Part shown: piece by piece, positions 51,214 to 60,268 of the stretch
Position numbering within the stretch: the first letter of the stretch is position 1
How the letters are laid out: the number at the start of each line of letters is the position of its first letter
Assembly: GCA_014649555.1 (NCBI GenBank)
Contig: BMTG01000022.1
Span: 1-64,000, forward strand
DNA length: 64,000 nt
Reading direction: 5' to 3'
DNA from: Streptomyces globisporus
Lineage (GTDB): Bacteria > Actinomycetota > Actinomycetes > Streptomycetales > Streptomycetaceae
Position numbers and translations under genes: made by a program
The notes under the pieces: generated by a model
What the model saw: only the letters and a program-made list of their open reading frames with translations
Database searches by the model: none
What the model was told of the DNA's origin: nothing

Positions 51214-52420
51214 GCGGACGGCCCTGCCCGGGGGACCCGGCGGAGACACCGCCCCACCCGCGTCGGCCCGCCTCCGTACCGCGCTGACCGTGTTCTTCGC
51301 CCTCGACGGGTTCCTCTTCGCCGGCTGGGTGGTCCGTATCCCGGCCATCAAGCAGCAGACCGGAGCCTCTGCCTCCACCCTCGGCCTGGCCCTGCTCGGC
51401 GTCTCCGCCGGTGCGGTGATCACCATGATGCTCACCGGCCGGCTCTGCCGCCGCTACGGCAGCCATGCCGTCACCGTGGCCTGCGGTGTCCTGCTCCCCC
51501 TGAGCATCGCCCTGCCCGCCCAGACCCACTCCGCGCTCTCCCTCGGCCTCGTACTGCTGGTGTTCGGAGCCGCGTACGGCGGGATGAACGTGGCGATGAA
51601 CAGCGCCGCCGTCGATCTGGTCGCCGCCCTGCGCCGGCCGGTGATGCCCAGCTTCCACGCGGCGTTCAGCCTGGGCGGGATGGTCGGCGCCGGGCTCGGC
51701 GGCCTGGTCGCGGGCGGTCTCTCCGCCTCCACCCATCTGTTCCTGCTGGCCGGAATCGGCCTGCTGGTCACCGCGTTCGCCGGACCCTCCCTGCTCCGCC
51801 ACCGCCCGGCCCCGACCGCCGTGGAGACCGCCGGCCCGCGCGAGCCGAAGCAGCGGCTGTCGCCCCGGGCCCGCCGGATCGTCGTGCTCTTCGGCGTGAT
51901 CGCCCTGTGCACGGCGTACGGGGAAGGGGCCCTGGCCGACTGGGGCGCGCTCCACCTGGAACAGGACCTGGGCGCGCACCCCGGGCTCGCCGCCGCCGGA
52001 TACGCGCTGTTCGCCCTGACGATGACGGCGGGCCGGCTGACCGGGACCCTGCTCCTGGAACGGCTCGGCCAGACCCGCACCCTGGTCCTCGGCGGGACGA
52101 CGGCCGCGGCCGGGATGCTGCTGGGTTCGCTGGCGCCGACCACCTGGCTCGCCCTGGCCGGCTTCGCGGTGACCGGACTCGGGCTCGCCAACATCTTCCC
52201 CGTCGCCGTGGGGCGCGCGGGCGAGCTGGCAGGGCCCAGCGGGGTCGCCGCCGCCTCGACGCTCGGCTACGGCGGAATGCTGCTCGGCCCGCCCGCGATC
52301 GGCTTCCTCGCCGACTGGTTCTCGCTGCCGGTGGCCCTGACCACGGTCGCCCTGCTGGCCGCCGCGGCAGCCGCTCTGGGTTACACGGCCCGCAACGCCA
52401 CCACGAGCGCGCCCGTCTGA
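51194..52420 (+). CDS. MFS transporter
   Basis: 408 aa with about twelve helices: TALTVFFALDGFLFAGWVVR (helix 1), ALLGVSAGAVITMMLTG then RLCRRYGSHAV (signature loop between helices 2 and 3), FGAAYGGMNVAMNSAAVDL and later TAGRLTGTLLLERLG (repeat-two signature). It resembles the FucP/YbjJ-like bacterial branch, which includes sugar and drug carriers. The GTG at 51194 suits a leaderless transcript; no ribosome site is needed or seen. Divergence from the ROK regulator suggests a sugar or sugar-like substrate under its control. Confidence 0.87.
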   Translation: MPQLNKLRTALPGGPGGDTAPPASARLRTALTVFFALDGFLFAGWVVRIPAIKQQTGASASTLGLALLGVSAGAVITMMLTGRLCRRYGSHAVTVACGVLLPLSIALPAQTHSALSLGLVLLVFGAAYGGMNVAMNSAAVDLVAALRRPVMPSFHAAFSLGGMVGAGLGGLVAGGLSASTHLFLLAGIGLLVTAFAGPSLLRHRPAPTAVETAGPREPKQRLSPRARRIVVLFGVIALCTAYGEGALADWGALHLEQDLGAHPGLAAAGYALFALTMTAGRLTGTLLLERLGQTRTLVLGGTTAAAGMLLGSLAPTTWLALAGFAVTGLGLANIFPVAVGRAGELAGPSGVAAASTLGYGGMLLGPPAIGFLADWFSLPVALTTVALLAAAAAALGYTARNATTSAPV

Positions 52421-52477
52421 CCGATCACCCGGCCGGTGGAGCCGGTCGGGCCGCGCGGCACTGGCACAATCGCCGCC

Positions 52478-53230
52478 ATGCAGATCACCGAGCACATCGC
52501 GTCGTTGTCGGAGGAGGGGCGGCTGCTCGCGGCGGCCGCCGAGCAGGCGGGCCCCGGCGCATCCGTCCCGACCTGCCCCGGCTGGCAGATACGCCATCTG
52601 CTGCGGCACACCGGCATGGTCCACCGGTGGGCGGCGGCGTTCATCACCGAGGGGCACACCGCCTACCACCCCGACGGCGGCGAGCCCGATCTCGACGGCG
52701 CCGAACTCCTGGCCTGGTTCCGCGAGGGGCACGGCCATCTGGTCCGGTCGCTGGAGGAGGCGCCCTTCGGCCTGGAGTGCTGGACCTTCCTGCCGGCCCC
52801 CTCGCCCCTGGCGTTCTGGTCCCGCCGTCAGCTCAACGAGACGACGGTGCACCGGGTGGACGCGCAATCGGCGCTCGGCGGTCCGCTGACCCCGGTGTCG
52901 GCGCCCCGGGCTGTCGACGGCATCGACGAACTGCTCACCTGCTTCCACGCCCGCCCCAGGAGCCGGGTCCGCTCGGAGAAGCCGCGCACGCTGCGGGTAC
53001 GGGCCGTCGACACGGCGGCGACCTGGACGGTACGGATCTCCGAGGACCCGCCGCAGACCGTACGGGATGCGGGTGAGGGGGGCGAGGAAACCGTCGACTG
53101 CGAGCTGAGCGGTACGGCCGAAGGGCTCTACCTCGCCCTCTGGAACCGGCTGCCGCTCACCGCCGTCACCCTGCGCGGCGACCGCGCGGTGGCCAGACTC
53201 TGGAAGGAGAACTCCGCGGTCACCTGGTGA
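52478..53230 (+). CDS. maleylpyruvate isomerase-family mycothiol-dependent enzyme
   Basis: 250 aa. The DinB-like four-helix N-terminal domain (MDMPI_N) shows VPTCPGWQIRHLLRHTGMVH (~29-48), whose His are metal ligands, and LNETTVHRVDAQSALG (~120-135) with the second metal site. The C-terminal part has an SCP2-like fold (CELSGTAEGLYLALWNR). Family members use mycothiol, the actinobacterial thiol, for isomerisation or transfer. Substrate unknown. ATG at 52478 with CACAAT 7 bases before it, possibly leaderless. Confidence 0.85.
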   Translation: MQITEHIASLSEEGRLLAAAAEQAGPGASVPTCPGWQIRHLLRHTGMVHRWAAAFITEGHTAYHPDGGEPDLDGAELLAWFREGHGHLVRSLEEAPFGLECWTFLPAPSPLAFWSRRQLNETTVHRVDAQSALGGPLTPVSAPRAVDGIDELLTCFHARPRSRVRSEKPRTLRVRAVDTAATWTVRISEDPPQTVRDAGEGGEETVDCELSGTAEGLYLALWNRLPLTAVTLRGDRAVARLWKENSAVTW

Positions 53231-53242
53231 GGACGGACCGGC

Positions 53243-53908
53243 TCAGCCGAGCCAGCCGGGACGCACCAGCCCCGATTCGTAGGCGAGGACGACGAGCTGG
53301 GCCCGGTCCCGGGCGCCGAGCTTGACCATCGTGCGGCTGACGTGGGTCTTCGCGGTGAGCGGACTGACGACCAGTCTGCGGGCGATCTCCTCGTTCGACA
53401 GGCCGATGCCGACCAGCGCCATCACCTCCCGCTCCCGCTCGGTGAGCAGGGCGAGCGAGGCGGCGGCGGTCGGTTCCTTGGAGCGGGCCGCGAACTCCGC
53501 GATCAGCCGGCGCGTCACGCCCGGGGAGAGCAGCGCGTCCCCGCCGACCACCGCCCGTACCGCGCGCAGCAGTTCCTCCGGCTCGGTGTCCTTGACCAGG
53601 AAACCCGAGGCCCCGTTGCGGAGGGCCTCGAAGACGTACTCGTCGAGTTCGAAGGTGGTGAGCATTACCACCTTCACCTCGTTCAGCTCTGGGTCCCCGG
53701 TGATCCGCCGGGTGGCGGCAAGGCCATCCAACCGGGGCATGCGGATGTCCATCAGCACGATGTCGGGGCGCAGTTCGCGCACGAGGCGGACGGCCTCCTC
53801 GCCGTCGGCGGCCTCCCCGGCGACCTCGATGTCGGGCTGCGCGTCGAGCAGGGCGCGGAAGCCCGCCCGTACGAGGAGCTGGTCGTCGGCGAGCGTTGCG
53901 CGGATCAC
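53243..53908 (-). CDS. NarL/FixJ-family response regulator
   Basis: 221 aa. Receiver domain (~1-120): ATLADDQLLVRAGF, phospho-acceptor in DIVLMDIRMPRLDG (Asp about 53), and VVMLTTFELDEYVFEALRNG. Effector LuxR-type helix-turn-helix (~150-215): LTEREREVMALVGIGLSNEE and RLVVSPLTAKTHVSR. GTG at 53908 has GGAG upstream and overlaps the kinase stop (GTGA), so the pair is coupled. No linked transporter hints at the signal. Convergent with the mycothiol enzyme gene, 12 bp apart. Confidence 0.93.
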   Translation of the reverse strand: MIRATLADDQLLVRAGFRALLDAQPDIEVAGEAADGEEAVRLVRELRPDIVLMDIRMPRLDGLAATRRITGDPELNEVKVVMLTTFELDEYVFEALRNGASGFLVKDTEPEELLRAVRAVVGGDALLSPGVTRRLIAEFAARSKEPTAAASLALLTEREREVMALVGIGLSNEEIARRLVVSPLTAKTHVSRTMVKLGARDRAQLVVLAYESGLVRPGWLG

Positions 53909-55140
53909 GTCGTCTCCTCGGGGGGCTCGGGCGGGCGCCGGTCGCGGTCCGGGCCGGTGAACGGCAGTTCGGCCAGGACCCGGAAGCCGCCGTCCGGGCG
54001 TGGGCCCGCCTCGATCGTGCCACCGAGGGCGGCGGCCCGCTCCCGCATCCCGACGAGTCCGTTGCCGCTGCCGCCCGCGTCGCCGCCGGTGGCCGGTCCC
54101 GCGTCGTCGATACGGAGGCGGAGGCGCCCGGAGCCGTAGCCGATGTGCACCTCGGCGGTGCGGGAGCCGGAGTGGCGGACGACGTTGGTCAGGGCTTCCT
54201 GGACGATGCGGAAGGCGGCGAGTCCGGCGCCGGGCGGGACGGCGGCCGGGGCGCCCTCGCTCCCGACGGTGACGGTGAGTCCGGCGGCCGCGGCCTGTTC
54301 GACGAGTTCCGGCAGCCGGTCGAGGCCGGGGGCGGGGGAGGTCGGGGCGTCGCCGGGCGTACGGAGGTTGGCGAGCACCTGACGTACCTCGTCGAGCGCC
54401 TCCTTGCTGGCCCCCTTGATCGTGGTGAGCGCGGTCCTGGCCTGTTCCGGGTCGGAGTCGAGCAGCGCGAGCCCGACCCCGGCCTGGACGTTGATGACGG
54501 AGACGGAGTGCGCCAGCACGTCGTGGAGTTCGCGGGCCATGCGGAGCCGTTCCTCGTCGGCCCGGCGGCGCTCCGCCGCCTCGCGCTCCGCCCGGGCGGC
54601 CGCCCACTGTTCGCGGCGCACGCGCAGCAGTTCGGCGGCGGCCACGACGGCGACGACCCAGGCGGTGATGAAGCCTTGCTGCGTCCAGGGCACGGCCCGG
54701 TCGCCGTCCGGCGGCAGCCAGCGGTAGAGCCAGTGGGAGACCAGGACGTGCCCGGCCCACAGCCCGCCCAGCGACCACCAGGCGGCCTCGCGGTGTCCGG
54801 TCACGATCGCGCTGAAGCAGCCGACGGCCACGGCGACGAACACCGGACCGTACGGATAGCCCGCCGCGAGGTGGACCAGGGTCGCCGCGCAGGTCGTGGC
54901 CACGGCGACCACGGGCCGACGACGGCGCAGGAGCAGCACGCCGACCGCGACGAGCAGCAGCAGCCGGGCCGCCAGGTCCAGGGGCCGGCGGCCCTGCCCT
55001 TCCTCGGCGAAGCCCGTACCGACCATGACGAACACCAGGAGCACCGCCGTCGACACCCAGGGCAGCCCGGCGGCGGTCCGCGAGCGTGCGCCGGACCGCC
55101 ACGGCGGCCCGCCCCGGCGCGGCGGTTGCAGTTCGTCCAT
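53905..55140 (-). CDS. two-component sensor histidine kinase (HisKA_3 type)
   Basis: 411 aa. Four to five membrane helices fill residues ~25-175. A coiled segment rich in Arg/Glu/Ala (ARAEREAAERRRADEERLRM) leads to the phospho-acceptor box ARELHDVLAHSVSVI, then the HATPase with FRIVQEALTNVVRHS (N box) and GNGLVGMRERAAALGG (G box). The short extracellular loops suggest it senses the membrane or a small ligand. ATG at 55140. It forms an operon with the response regulator. Confidence 0.92.
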   Translation of the reverse strand: MDELQPPRRGGPPWRSGARSRTAAGLPWVSTAVLLVFVMVGTGFAEEGQGRRPLDLAARLLLLVAVGVLLLRRRRPVVAVATTCAATLVHLAAGYPYGPVFVAVAVGCFSAIVTGHREAAWWSLGGLWAGHVLVSHWLYRWLPPDGDRAVPWTQQGFITAWVVAVVAAAELLRVRREQWAAARAEREAAERRRADEERLRMARELHDVLAHSVSVINVQAGVGLALLDSDPEQARTALTTIKGASKEALDEVRQVLANLRTPGDAPTSPAPGLDRLPELVEQAAAAGLTVTVGSEGAPAAVPPGAGLAAFRIVQEALTNVVRHSGSRTAEVHIGYGSGRLRLRIDDAGPATGGDAGGSGNGLVGMRERAAALGGTIEAGPRPDGGFRVLAELPFTGPDRDRRPPEPPEETT

Positions 55141-55261
55141 GGCGGCCACGCTAGACGGCGGGCGGGGGCGGGGGCGTCCGCCGTGCGTGGTGATCACCCG
55201 TACTCCGTGGGGAGTACGCCCCCGGGAATGCCGGTGCTCGGGCCGGGCAGCCCCCGGCCCG

Positions 55262-55969
55262 TCAGACCGTACCGGCGTCGCGCAGGCCCACCGAGCGGGC
55301 CAGTTCACCGGCGGTCTGTCGGAACAGCGCCTCACGTTCCTCGACGACCCGGTTGTACTGACCGAACAGCTCGAAGGAGATCAGGCCGAACAACTGCGCC
55401 CAGGCGGCGACCAGAGCGGCCACGGACTCGGGCGGGACGCCCTCGGCGAAATCGGCGGCCATCCGCTCCGCGTCGGCGCGCAGCTCGTCCGCGAGCGGCG
55501 GCAGGGTGAGGTCTCCGGCCCGGAACGCGCCGCGCACGATGTCGATGAGGACCAGGCCCACGCGCGCCGCGGGCCCCACCGTGTCCATCGGGGCGATGTA
55601 GCCGGGGACGGGCGAGCCGTAGATCAGGGCGTACTCATGGGGGTGGGCGAGCGCCCACTCCCGCACGGCGCAGGAGACGGCGACCCAGCGCTCCGCCGGC
55701 GGAACCTCCCCCGCCGCCTGTTCCGCCACCGCTTGCTCAGCGGCCGCGCCGATCGCGTCGAACGCGTCGACGATCAGTGCGGTCAACAGGTCGTCGCGGC
55801 TGGGGAAGTAGCGGTAGAGCGCGGAGGAGACCATGCCCAGCTCACGGGCGACGGCCCGGAGCGAGAGCTTAGGCGCTCCCTCCTCGGCGAGCTGCTTCCT
55901 GGCCTCGTCCTTGATCGCCGCGGTCACTTCGATACGGGCGCGTTCCCTGGCCCCTCGGATGGTGCTCAT
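55262..55969 (-). CDS. TetR-family transcriptional repressor
   Basis: 235 aa. The DNA-binding helix-turn-helix is at ~28-55 (LSLRAVARELGMVSSALYRY, then FPSRDDLL). The C-terminal ligand domain resembles the WHG-type found in TetR proteins beside oxidoreductases. ATG at 55969. It is divergent from a deazaflavin-dependent oxidoreductase gene, and two matching GAGAGC-N3-GCTCTC-type palindromes lie between them, so repression of both genes by this protein is likely. Confidence 0.91.
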   Translation of the reverse strand: MSTIRGARERARIEVTAAIKDEARKQLAEEGAPKLSLRAVARELGMVSSALYRYFPSRDDLLTALIVDAFDAIGAAAEQAVAEQAAGEVPPAERWVAVSCAVREWALAHPHEYALIYGSPVPGYIAPMDTVGPAARVGLVLIDIVRGAFRAGDLTLPPLADELRADAERMAADFAEGVPPESVAALVAAWAQLFGLISFELFGQYNRVVEEREALFRQTAGELARSVGLRDAGTV

Positions 55970-56009
55970 GCGGTCAGTCTGCCATGCGATCGGAGCACTG
56001 ACCATGAAC

Positions 56010-56076
56010 GAGAGCAGTGCTCTTGCTTTGGATCGCCGTTCCGTGCACACTGATCTCAAGCGAGAGCACCGCTCTC
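56010..56076. promoter_or_regulatory. pair of TetR-type operators
   Basis: GAGAGC-AGT-GCTCTT (56010-56024) and GAGAGC-ACC-GCTCTC (56062-56076) share the same 6-3-6 palindrome, 52 bases centre to centre, or five helical turns. They flank the probable promoter of the plus-strand gene (TTGCTT at 56023-56028). Almost certainly bound by the adjacent TetR protein. Confidence 0.75.
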
Positions 56077-56096
56077 CTCGTAGCCTGGGAGTCATC

Positions 56097-56552
56097 ATGT
56101 CGCAGCAGCCCTACTACCTCCGGGCGAGCGCCACCGCCAACCGCTTCAACAAGGTCGTCGGCTGGCTGGCCCGGCACGGCTTCAGCCTGATGGGCTCCGC
56201 CGAGCTGTCGGTGCGCGGGCGCAAGAGCGGCCAGATGCAGCGCATCCCGGTCAACACCCACACCTTCGAGGGCGACCGGTACCTGGTCTCGGCGCGCGGC
56301 CACTCCCAGTGGGTGCGCAACATGCGCGTGGCGGGCGGCGGGGAGCTGCGGCTGGGACGCAAGGTCAGCCGCTTCACCGCCGTGGAGATCCCCGACGACG
56401 CGGAGAAGGCCCGGATCATCCGGGCCTACCTGGAGCGGTGGGGCTGGGAGGTCAACCAGTACTTCCAGGGGATCACGGCGAAGTCCACGGACGCCGAGCT
56501 GCTGGCCGCCTCCCCGGACCACCCGGTCTTCCGTATCACCGTCGAGGCATGA
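56097..56552 (+). CDS. nitroreductase-family deazaflavin-dependent oxidoreductase
   Basis: 151 aa split-barrel protein of the Ddn/FDOR family that uses coenzyme F420. Typical elements: LSVRGRKSGQMQRIPVNTHT (~38-57, cofactor phosphate contact), YLVSARGHSQWVRNMRVAGG and AYLERWGWEVNQYF. Members reduce quinones or nitro compounds. ATG at 56097. It is divergent from and probably repressed by the TetR protein, implying induction by a toxic or redox-active molecule. Confidence 0.9.
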   Translation: MSQQPYYLRASATANRFNKVVGWLARHGFSLMGSAELSVRGRKSGQMQRIPVNTHTFEGDRYLVSARGHSQWVRNMRVAGGGELRLGRKVSRFTAVEIPDDAEKARIIRAYLERWGWEVNQYFQGITAKSTDAELLAASPDHPVFRITVEA

Positions 56553-56555
56553 CGA

Positions 56556-56586
56556 CGCCCCCGTCGCCGTACGGGCAACGGGGGCG
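56556..56586. terminator. bidirectional terminator hairpin
   Basis: Arms CGCCCCCGT (56556-56564) and ACGGGGGCG (56578-56586) pair perfectly around a 13-base loop, between the convergent F420-type oxidoreductase and the reductase gene. Confidence 0.7.
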
Positions 56587-56606
56587 CGGTCGCGACGGGT
56601 GGGCCG

Positions 56607-57821
56607 CTAGCGGTCCATCGCGTGGAGCGCCCGCTGCGCCAGCGGATGCGTACGGACGAGCTCGGCCAGCGACGTCGTGCCCCGGGTGATTCCGGCGAAC
56701 GACTTCCAGGCCGGGCGGAAACCGGTCAGCACCGCGTGCAGCAGGCCAGGCCGGCGCTCGAACAGCTTGAGCATGCGGCGGCCGACACCCATCTCCACGC
56801 CGAGGCCGGCCTTGATGGCGAAGGCGTAGTTGAGTGCCTGGCGCCGGGCGTCCACCGCGTCGTGCGCCTCGGCGATCCTGACCGCCCACTCCCCCGCGAG
56901 CCGGCCCGAGCGCAGCGCGAAGGAGATGCCCTCCCGGGTCCACGGCTCCAGCAGTCCGGCCGCGTCGCCGCAGACCACGACCCGGCCGCGGGAGAGCGGC
57001 GAGTCGTCGCTGCGGCAGCGGGTGAGATGGCCCGAGGAGATGGACGGCTCGAACCCGGCGAGGCCGAGGCGGGCGATGAAGTCCTCCAGATACCGTTTGG
57101 TGCCCGCGCCGTCGCCGCGCGCCGAGATGACGCCCACGGTGAGGGTGTCGCCCTTGGGGAAGACCCAGCCGTAGCTTCCCGGCAGCGGGCCCCAGTCGAT
57201 GAGGACCCGGCCCGCCCAGTCCTCCGCGACGGTGGCAGGAACGGGGATCTCCGCCTCCAGGCCCAGGTCCACCTGATCGAGCTTCACCCCGACATGGGCT
57301 CCTATCCGGCCCGCGCTGCCGTCCGCGCCGACGACGGCCCGCGCGAGCACGGTCTCGCCACCGGCCAGCACCACGGCGACCGTTCGCCGGTCGGGCACGG
57401 CGGGGCCGTGCTGCTCGACCCGCACCACCGAGGCGCCGGTGCGCAGTTCGGCCCCGGCCTTCTGCGCCTCCTCGACCAGACCGGCGTCGAACTCGGGCCG
57501 GTTGATGAGCCCGAAGAGCATGCGCCGGGAGCGACGGGTGCGGGCCAGCTTGCCGTTGAGCGAGAAGGTGACCGCATGGATGCGGTCCTTCAGGGGCAGT
57601 TCGAACCCGGGCGGCAGGGCGTCCCGGGAGAAGCCGATGATGCCCCCGCCACAGGTCTTGTAGCGCGGCAGTTCCGCCTTCTCCAGCAGCAGGACCCTCC
57701 GGCCCGCCACGGCTGCCGCGTACGCCGCCGATGCCCCGGCCGGTCCGGCGCCGACCACGACGACATCCCACACCAACGACTCTTCCGGCTCACGTCCGGC
57801 GTCTGCGTTCTCGCTGCTCAC
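56607..57821 (-). CDS. geranylgeranyl reductase-family FAD enzyme
   Basis: 404 aa. The FAD-binding motif VVVVGAGPAGASAAYAA (~19-35), the substrate-side LPRYKTCGGGIIG, and the second flavin motif VVVCGDAAGLLEPWTREGIS (~285-304) define the GGR/digeranylgeranyl-glycerophospholipid reductase family. These saturate isoprenoid chains such as those of menaquinone. In many Streptomyces the gene sits near respiratory genes, but here it is alone. GTG at 57821 with GGAGC at somewhat long spacing. Quinone tail reduction is the best guess. Confidence 0.9.
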   Translation of the reverse strand: MSSENADAGREPEESLVWDVVVVGAGPAGASAAYAAAVAGRRVLLLEKAELPRYKTCGGGIIGFSRDALPPGFELPLKDRIHAVTFSLNGKLARTRRSRRMLFGLINRPEFDAGLVEEAQKAGAELRTGASVVRVEQHGPAVPDRRTVAVVLAGGETVLARAVVGADGSAGRIGAHVGVKLDQVDLGLEAEIPVPATVAEDWAGRVLIDWGPLPGSYGWVFPKGDTLTVGVISARGDGAGTKRYLEDFIARLGLAGFEPSISSGHLTRCRSDDSPLSRGRVVVCGDAAGLLEPWTREGISFALRSGRLAGEWAVRIAEAHDAVDARRQALNYAFAIKAGLGVEMGVGRRMLKLFERRPGLLHAVLTGFRPAWKSFAGITRGTTSLAELVRTHPLAQRALHAMDR

Positions 57822-58016
57822 GATGTGCTTCTGCTCCCGATCCGACCAGTGGCCCCAAGCTGCTCACGGCATCCTACGGCGCGCTACGGGCCGGCCCTCC
57901 TGTGGGAGGATCGGCCATGATTTCGTCGTACATGCGTCGTCACACGCACGGCGTCGCACACGGTCGCGTACACACCGCGCCCTACCCATAACGTCGCACC
58001 CACGAGGAGCGTGCCC

Positions 58017-59381
58017 ATGACCGCCCGTCCGATTCCCGAGACCGTCGCCTCGCTGATGCCCCGCGCCCGGGAGGAGCTGGCCGAGCTGGTGGCGTTCCAG
58101 TCGGTGGCGGACCCGGCGGTGTTCCCGAAGAGCGAGTGCGAGGGCGCCGCCGACTGGGTCGCCGACGCGCTGCGCGCCGAGGGGTTCACGGACGTCGCCC
58201 TCCTGGACACCCCCGACGGGACGCAGTCCGTCTACGGGTATCTGCCCGGGCCGGCAGGGGCGCCGACCGTGCTGCTCTACGCCCACTACGACGTGCAGCC
58301 GCCGCTGGACGAGTCGGCGTGGATCTCCCCGCCGTTCGAGCTCACCGAGCGCGACGGACGCTGGTACGGGCGGGGCGCGGCCGACTGCAAGGGCGGGTTC
58401 ATCATGCACCTGCTCGCGCTGCGCGCCCTCAAGGCGGACGGCGGCGTCCCGGTCTCGGTGAAGGTGATCGCCGAGGGCTCCGAGGAGCAGGGCACCGGCG
58501 GTCTGGAGCGGTACGCGGAGGCGCACCCGGAGCTGCTCCGCGCGGACACGATCGTGATCGGCGACACCGGCAACTTCCGGGTCGGGCTGCCGACGGTGAC
58601 GGCGACGCTGCGCGGGATGACCATGCTGCGCGTGCAGCTGGACACCCTCGAAGGGAACCTGCACTCGGGGCAGTTCGGCGGCGCGGCCCCGGACGCGCTG
58701 GCCGCGATGATCCAGCTGCTGGCCTCGCTGCGCGCGGAGGACGGGACGACCACGGTCGACGGTCTGACCGGTGACGCCGACTGGGACGGCATCCAGTACC
58801 CGGAGGCGGAGTTCCGGCAGGACGCCAAGGTGCTGGACGGCGTCGGCCTGATCGGCACGGGTACGGTCGCGGACCGCATCTGGGCCCGTCCCGCCGTCAC
58901 CGTCATCGGCATCGACTGCCCGCCGGTGGTCGGCGCGACCCCGTCCGTGCAGGCGAGCGCCCGGGCCCAGATCAGCCTGCGGGTGCCGCCGGGCCACGAC
59001 GCGGCCGAGGCGACGAAGCTGCTCACCGCCCACCTGGAGTCGCGGGCCCCCTGGGGTGCGCGGGTGAAGGTGGAACAGGTGGGCCAGGGCCAGCCGTTCC
59101 GGGCCGACATGAGCAGCCCGGCCTACCAGGCCATGGCGGACGCCATGCGGGACGCCTACCCGGGCCAGGAGATGCAGTCCTCCGGCATGGGCGGCTCCAT
59201 CCCGCTGTGCAACACCCTGGCGGGCCTCTACCCGGAGGCGGAGATCCTGCTGATCGGGCTGAGTGAGCCCGAGGCGCAGATCCACGCGGTGAACGAGAGC
59301 GTGTCGCCCGAGGAGCTGGAGCGGATGTCGGTCGCCGAGGCGCTGTTCCTGCGCAACTACGCGGAGTCGAGGAAGGCCTGA
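58017..59381 (+). CDS. M20-family metallopeptidase (dipeptidase)
   Basis: 454 aa. The di-zinc site is visible: VLLYAHYDVQPP (His, Asp), GRGAADCKGGFIMHL (bridging Asp), IAEGSEEQGTGGL (Glu pair) and IVIGDTGNF (Asp). GNLHSGQFGGAAPDALAAMI marks the dimerisation lid insertion. This is the cytosolic dipeptidase/PepV-like group. ATG at 58017 has GAGGAGC at ideal spacing; a GTG two codons earlier is too close to that site. Single gene. Confidence 0.93.
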   Translation: MTARPIPETVASLMPRAREELAELVAFQSVADPAVFPKSECEGAADWVADALRAEGFTDVALLDTPDGTQSVYGYLPGPAGAPTVLLYAHYDVQPPLDESAWISPPFELTERDGRWYGRGAADCKGGFIMHLLALRALKADGGVPVSVKVIAEGSEEQGTGGLERYAEAHPELLRADTIVIGDTGNFRVGLPTVTATLRGMTMLRVQLDTLEGNLHSGQFGGAAPDALAAMIQLLASLRAEDGTTTVDGLTGDADWDGIQYPEAEFRQDAKVLDGVGLIGTGTVADRIWARPAVTVIGIDCPPVVGATPSVQASARAQISLRVPPGHDAAEATKLLTAHLESRAPWGARVKVEQVGQGQPFRADMSSPAYQAMADAMRDAYPGQEMQSSGMGGSIPLCNTLAGLYPEAEILLIGLSEPEAQIHAVNESVSPEELERMSVAEALFLRNYAESRKA

Positions 59382-59496
59382 TTTCCTGGGAGGTGCTCCT
59401 CGGGAAGGCCCCAGCCGCACGGACCTACGCCCTCGGCGAAGTCGCCCGGAGCGTAGATCCGTGCGGCGTCCGTCCGCCGCTGCGTACGTTCGCCGC

Positions 59497-60184
59497 ATGG
59501 ATCTCGTCGAGGTACGCCCCCAGGTGCACATGTTCCGCTTCCGGATCGGTCAGGCGTATCTCTGGCGCGACGGGGCGGACCTGACGCTGATCGACGCGGG
59601 CGACATCACGTCGGCCGCCGCGATCGAGGACGGGGTCCGCTCGCTCGGCCACGACCCGGCCCGGATCCGGCGCATCGTCCTCACCCACGGCCACCGCGAC
59701 CATTACGGGGCCGCGCGGGAGCTGGCGGACCGGTACGGCGCCGGGATCCTCGCCCACGCGCTGGACGCCCCCCGTGATCCGGCGCGAGCGCCCCGTACCG
59801 GAGCCGGACCTGCTGGACTGGGAACGGCCGCTGTACGCCCACGGGTTGACGTGCCCCGAGGCCCCGCCCACGCAGGTCGACCGCGAGCTGACCGGCGGCG
59901 AGGTGCTGCCGTTCGGGGACGGCGCGCGGGTGGTCCACGCCCCCGGTCACACCCCGGGCTCCATCGCGCTCCATCTGCCGCGCCACGGCGTGCTGTTCAC
60001 CGGGGACGCCGTGGCCTCCGTGGAGCGGGTGATGCTCGGGGTGTTCAACGTGGACCGTGCGGAGGCGGCGGCCACGTTCCGGCGACTGGCCGCGCTCGTG
60101 CCCCGTACCGTCTGCTTCGGCCACGGCGACCCGCTCACCGAGGACGCCGCCGCGATGATGGAGGCGGCGGCGAACGGCGGATGA
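59497..60184 (+). pseudogene. MBL-fold metallo-hydrolase with apparent frameshift
   Basis: Frame 1 from ATG 59497 gives an MBL start (MDLVEVRPQVHMFRFRIGQA, LTLIDAGD, VLTHGHRDHYGAA) up to AHALDAP. The rest of the enzyme continues in another frame (VIRRERPVPEPDLLDWERPL, VVHAPGHTPGSIALHLP, VLFTGDAVASVERV, VCFGHGDPLT) to the stop at 60184. The shift falls at a run of six C (59768-59773); five C would restore a normal ~229-aa protein with all zinc ligands. This is either a sequencing error or a recent inactivation. A TACGTT hexamer 6 bases before the ATG suggests a leaderless promoter. Confidence 0.75.
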
Positions 60185-60268
60185 GGCCGGCCGGGTGTCC
60201 GGCGCGCACAGGGCTTCCGCGGCGACACGCGGCGGCCCGGCCGCACTCCGGCGCCGTACGGGCGCCGC

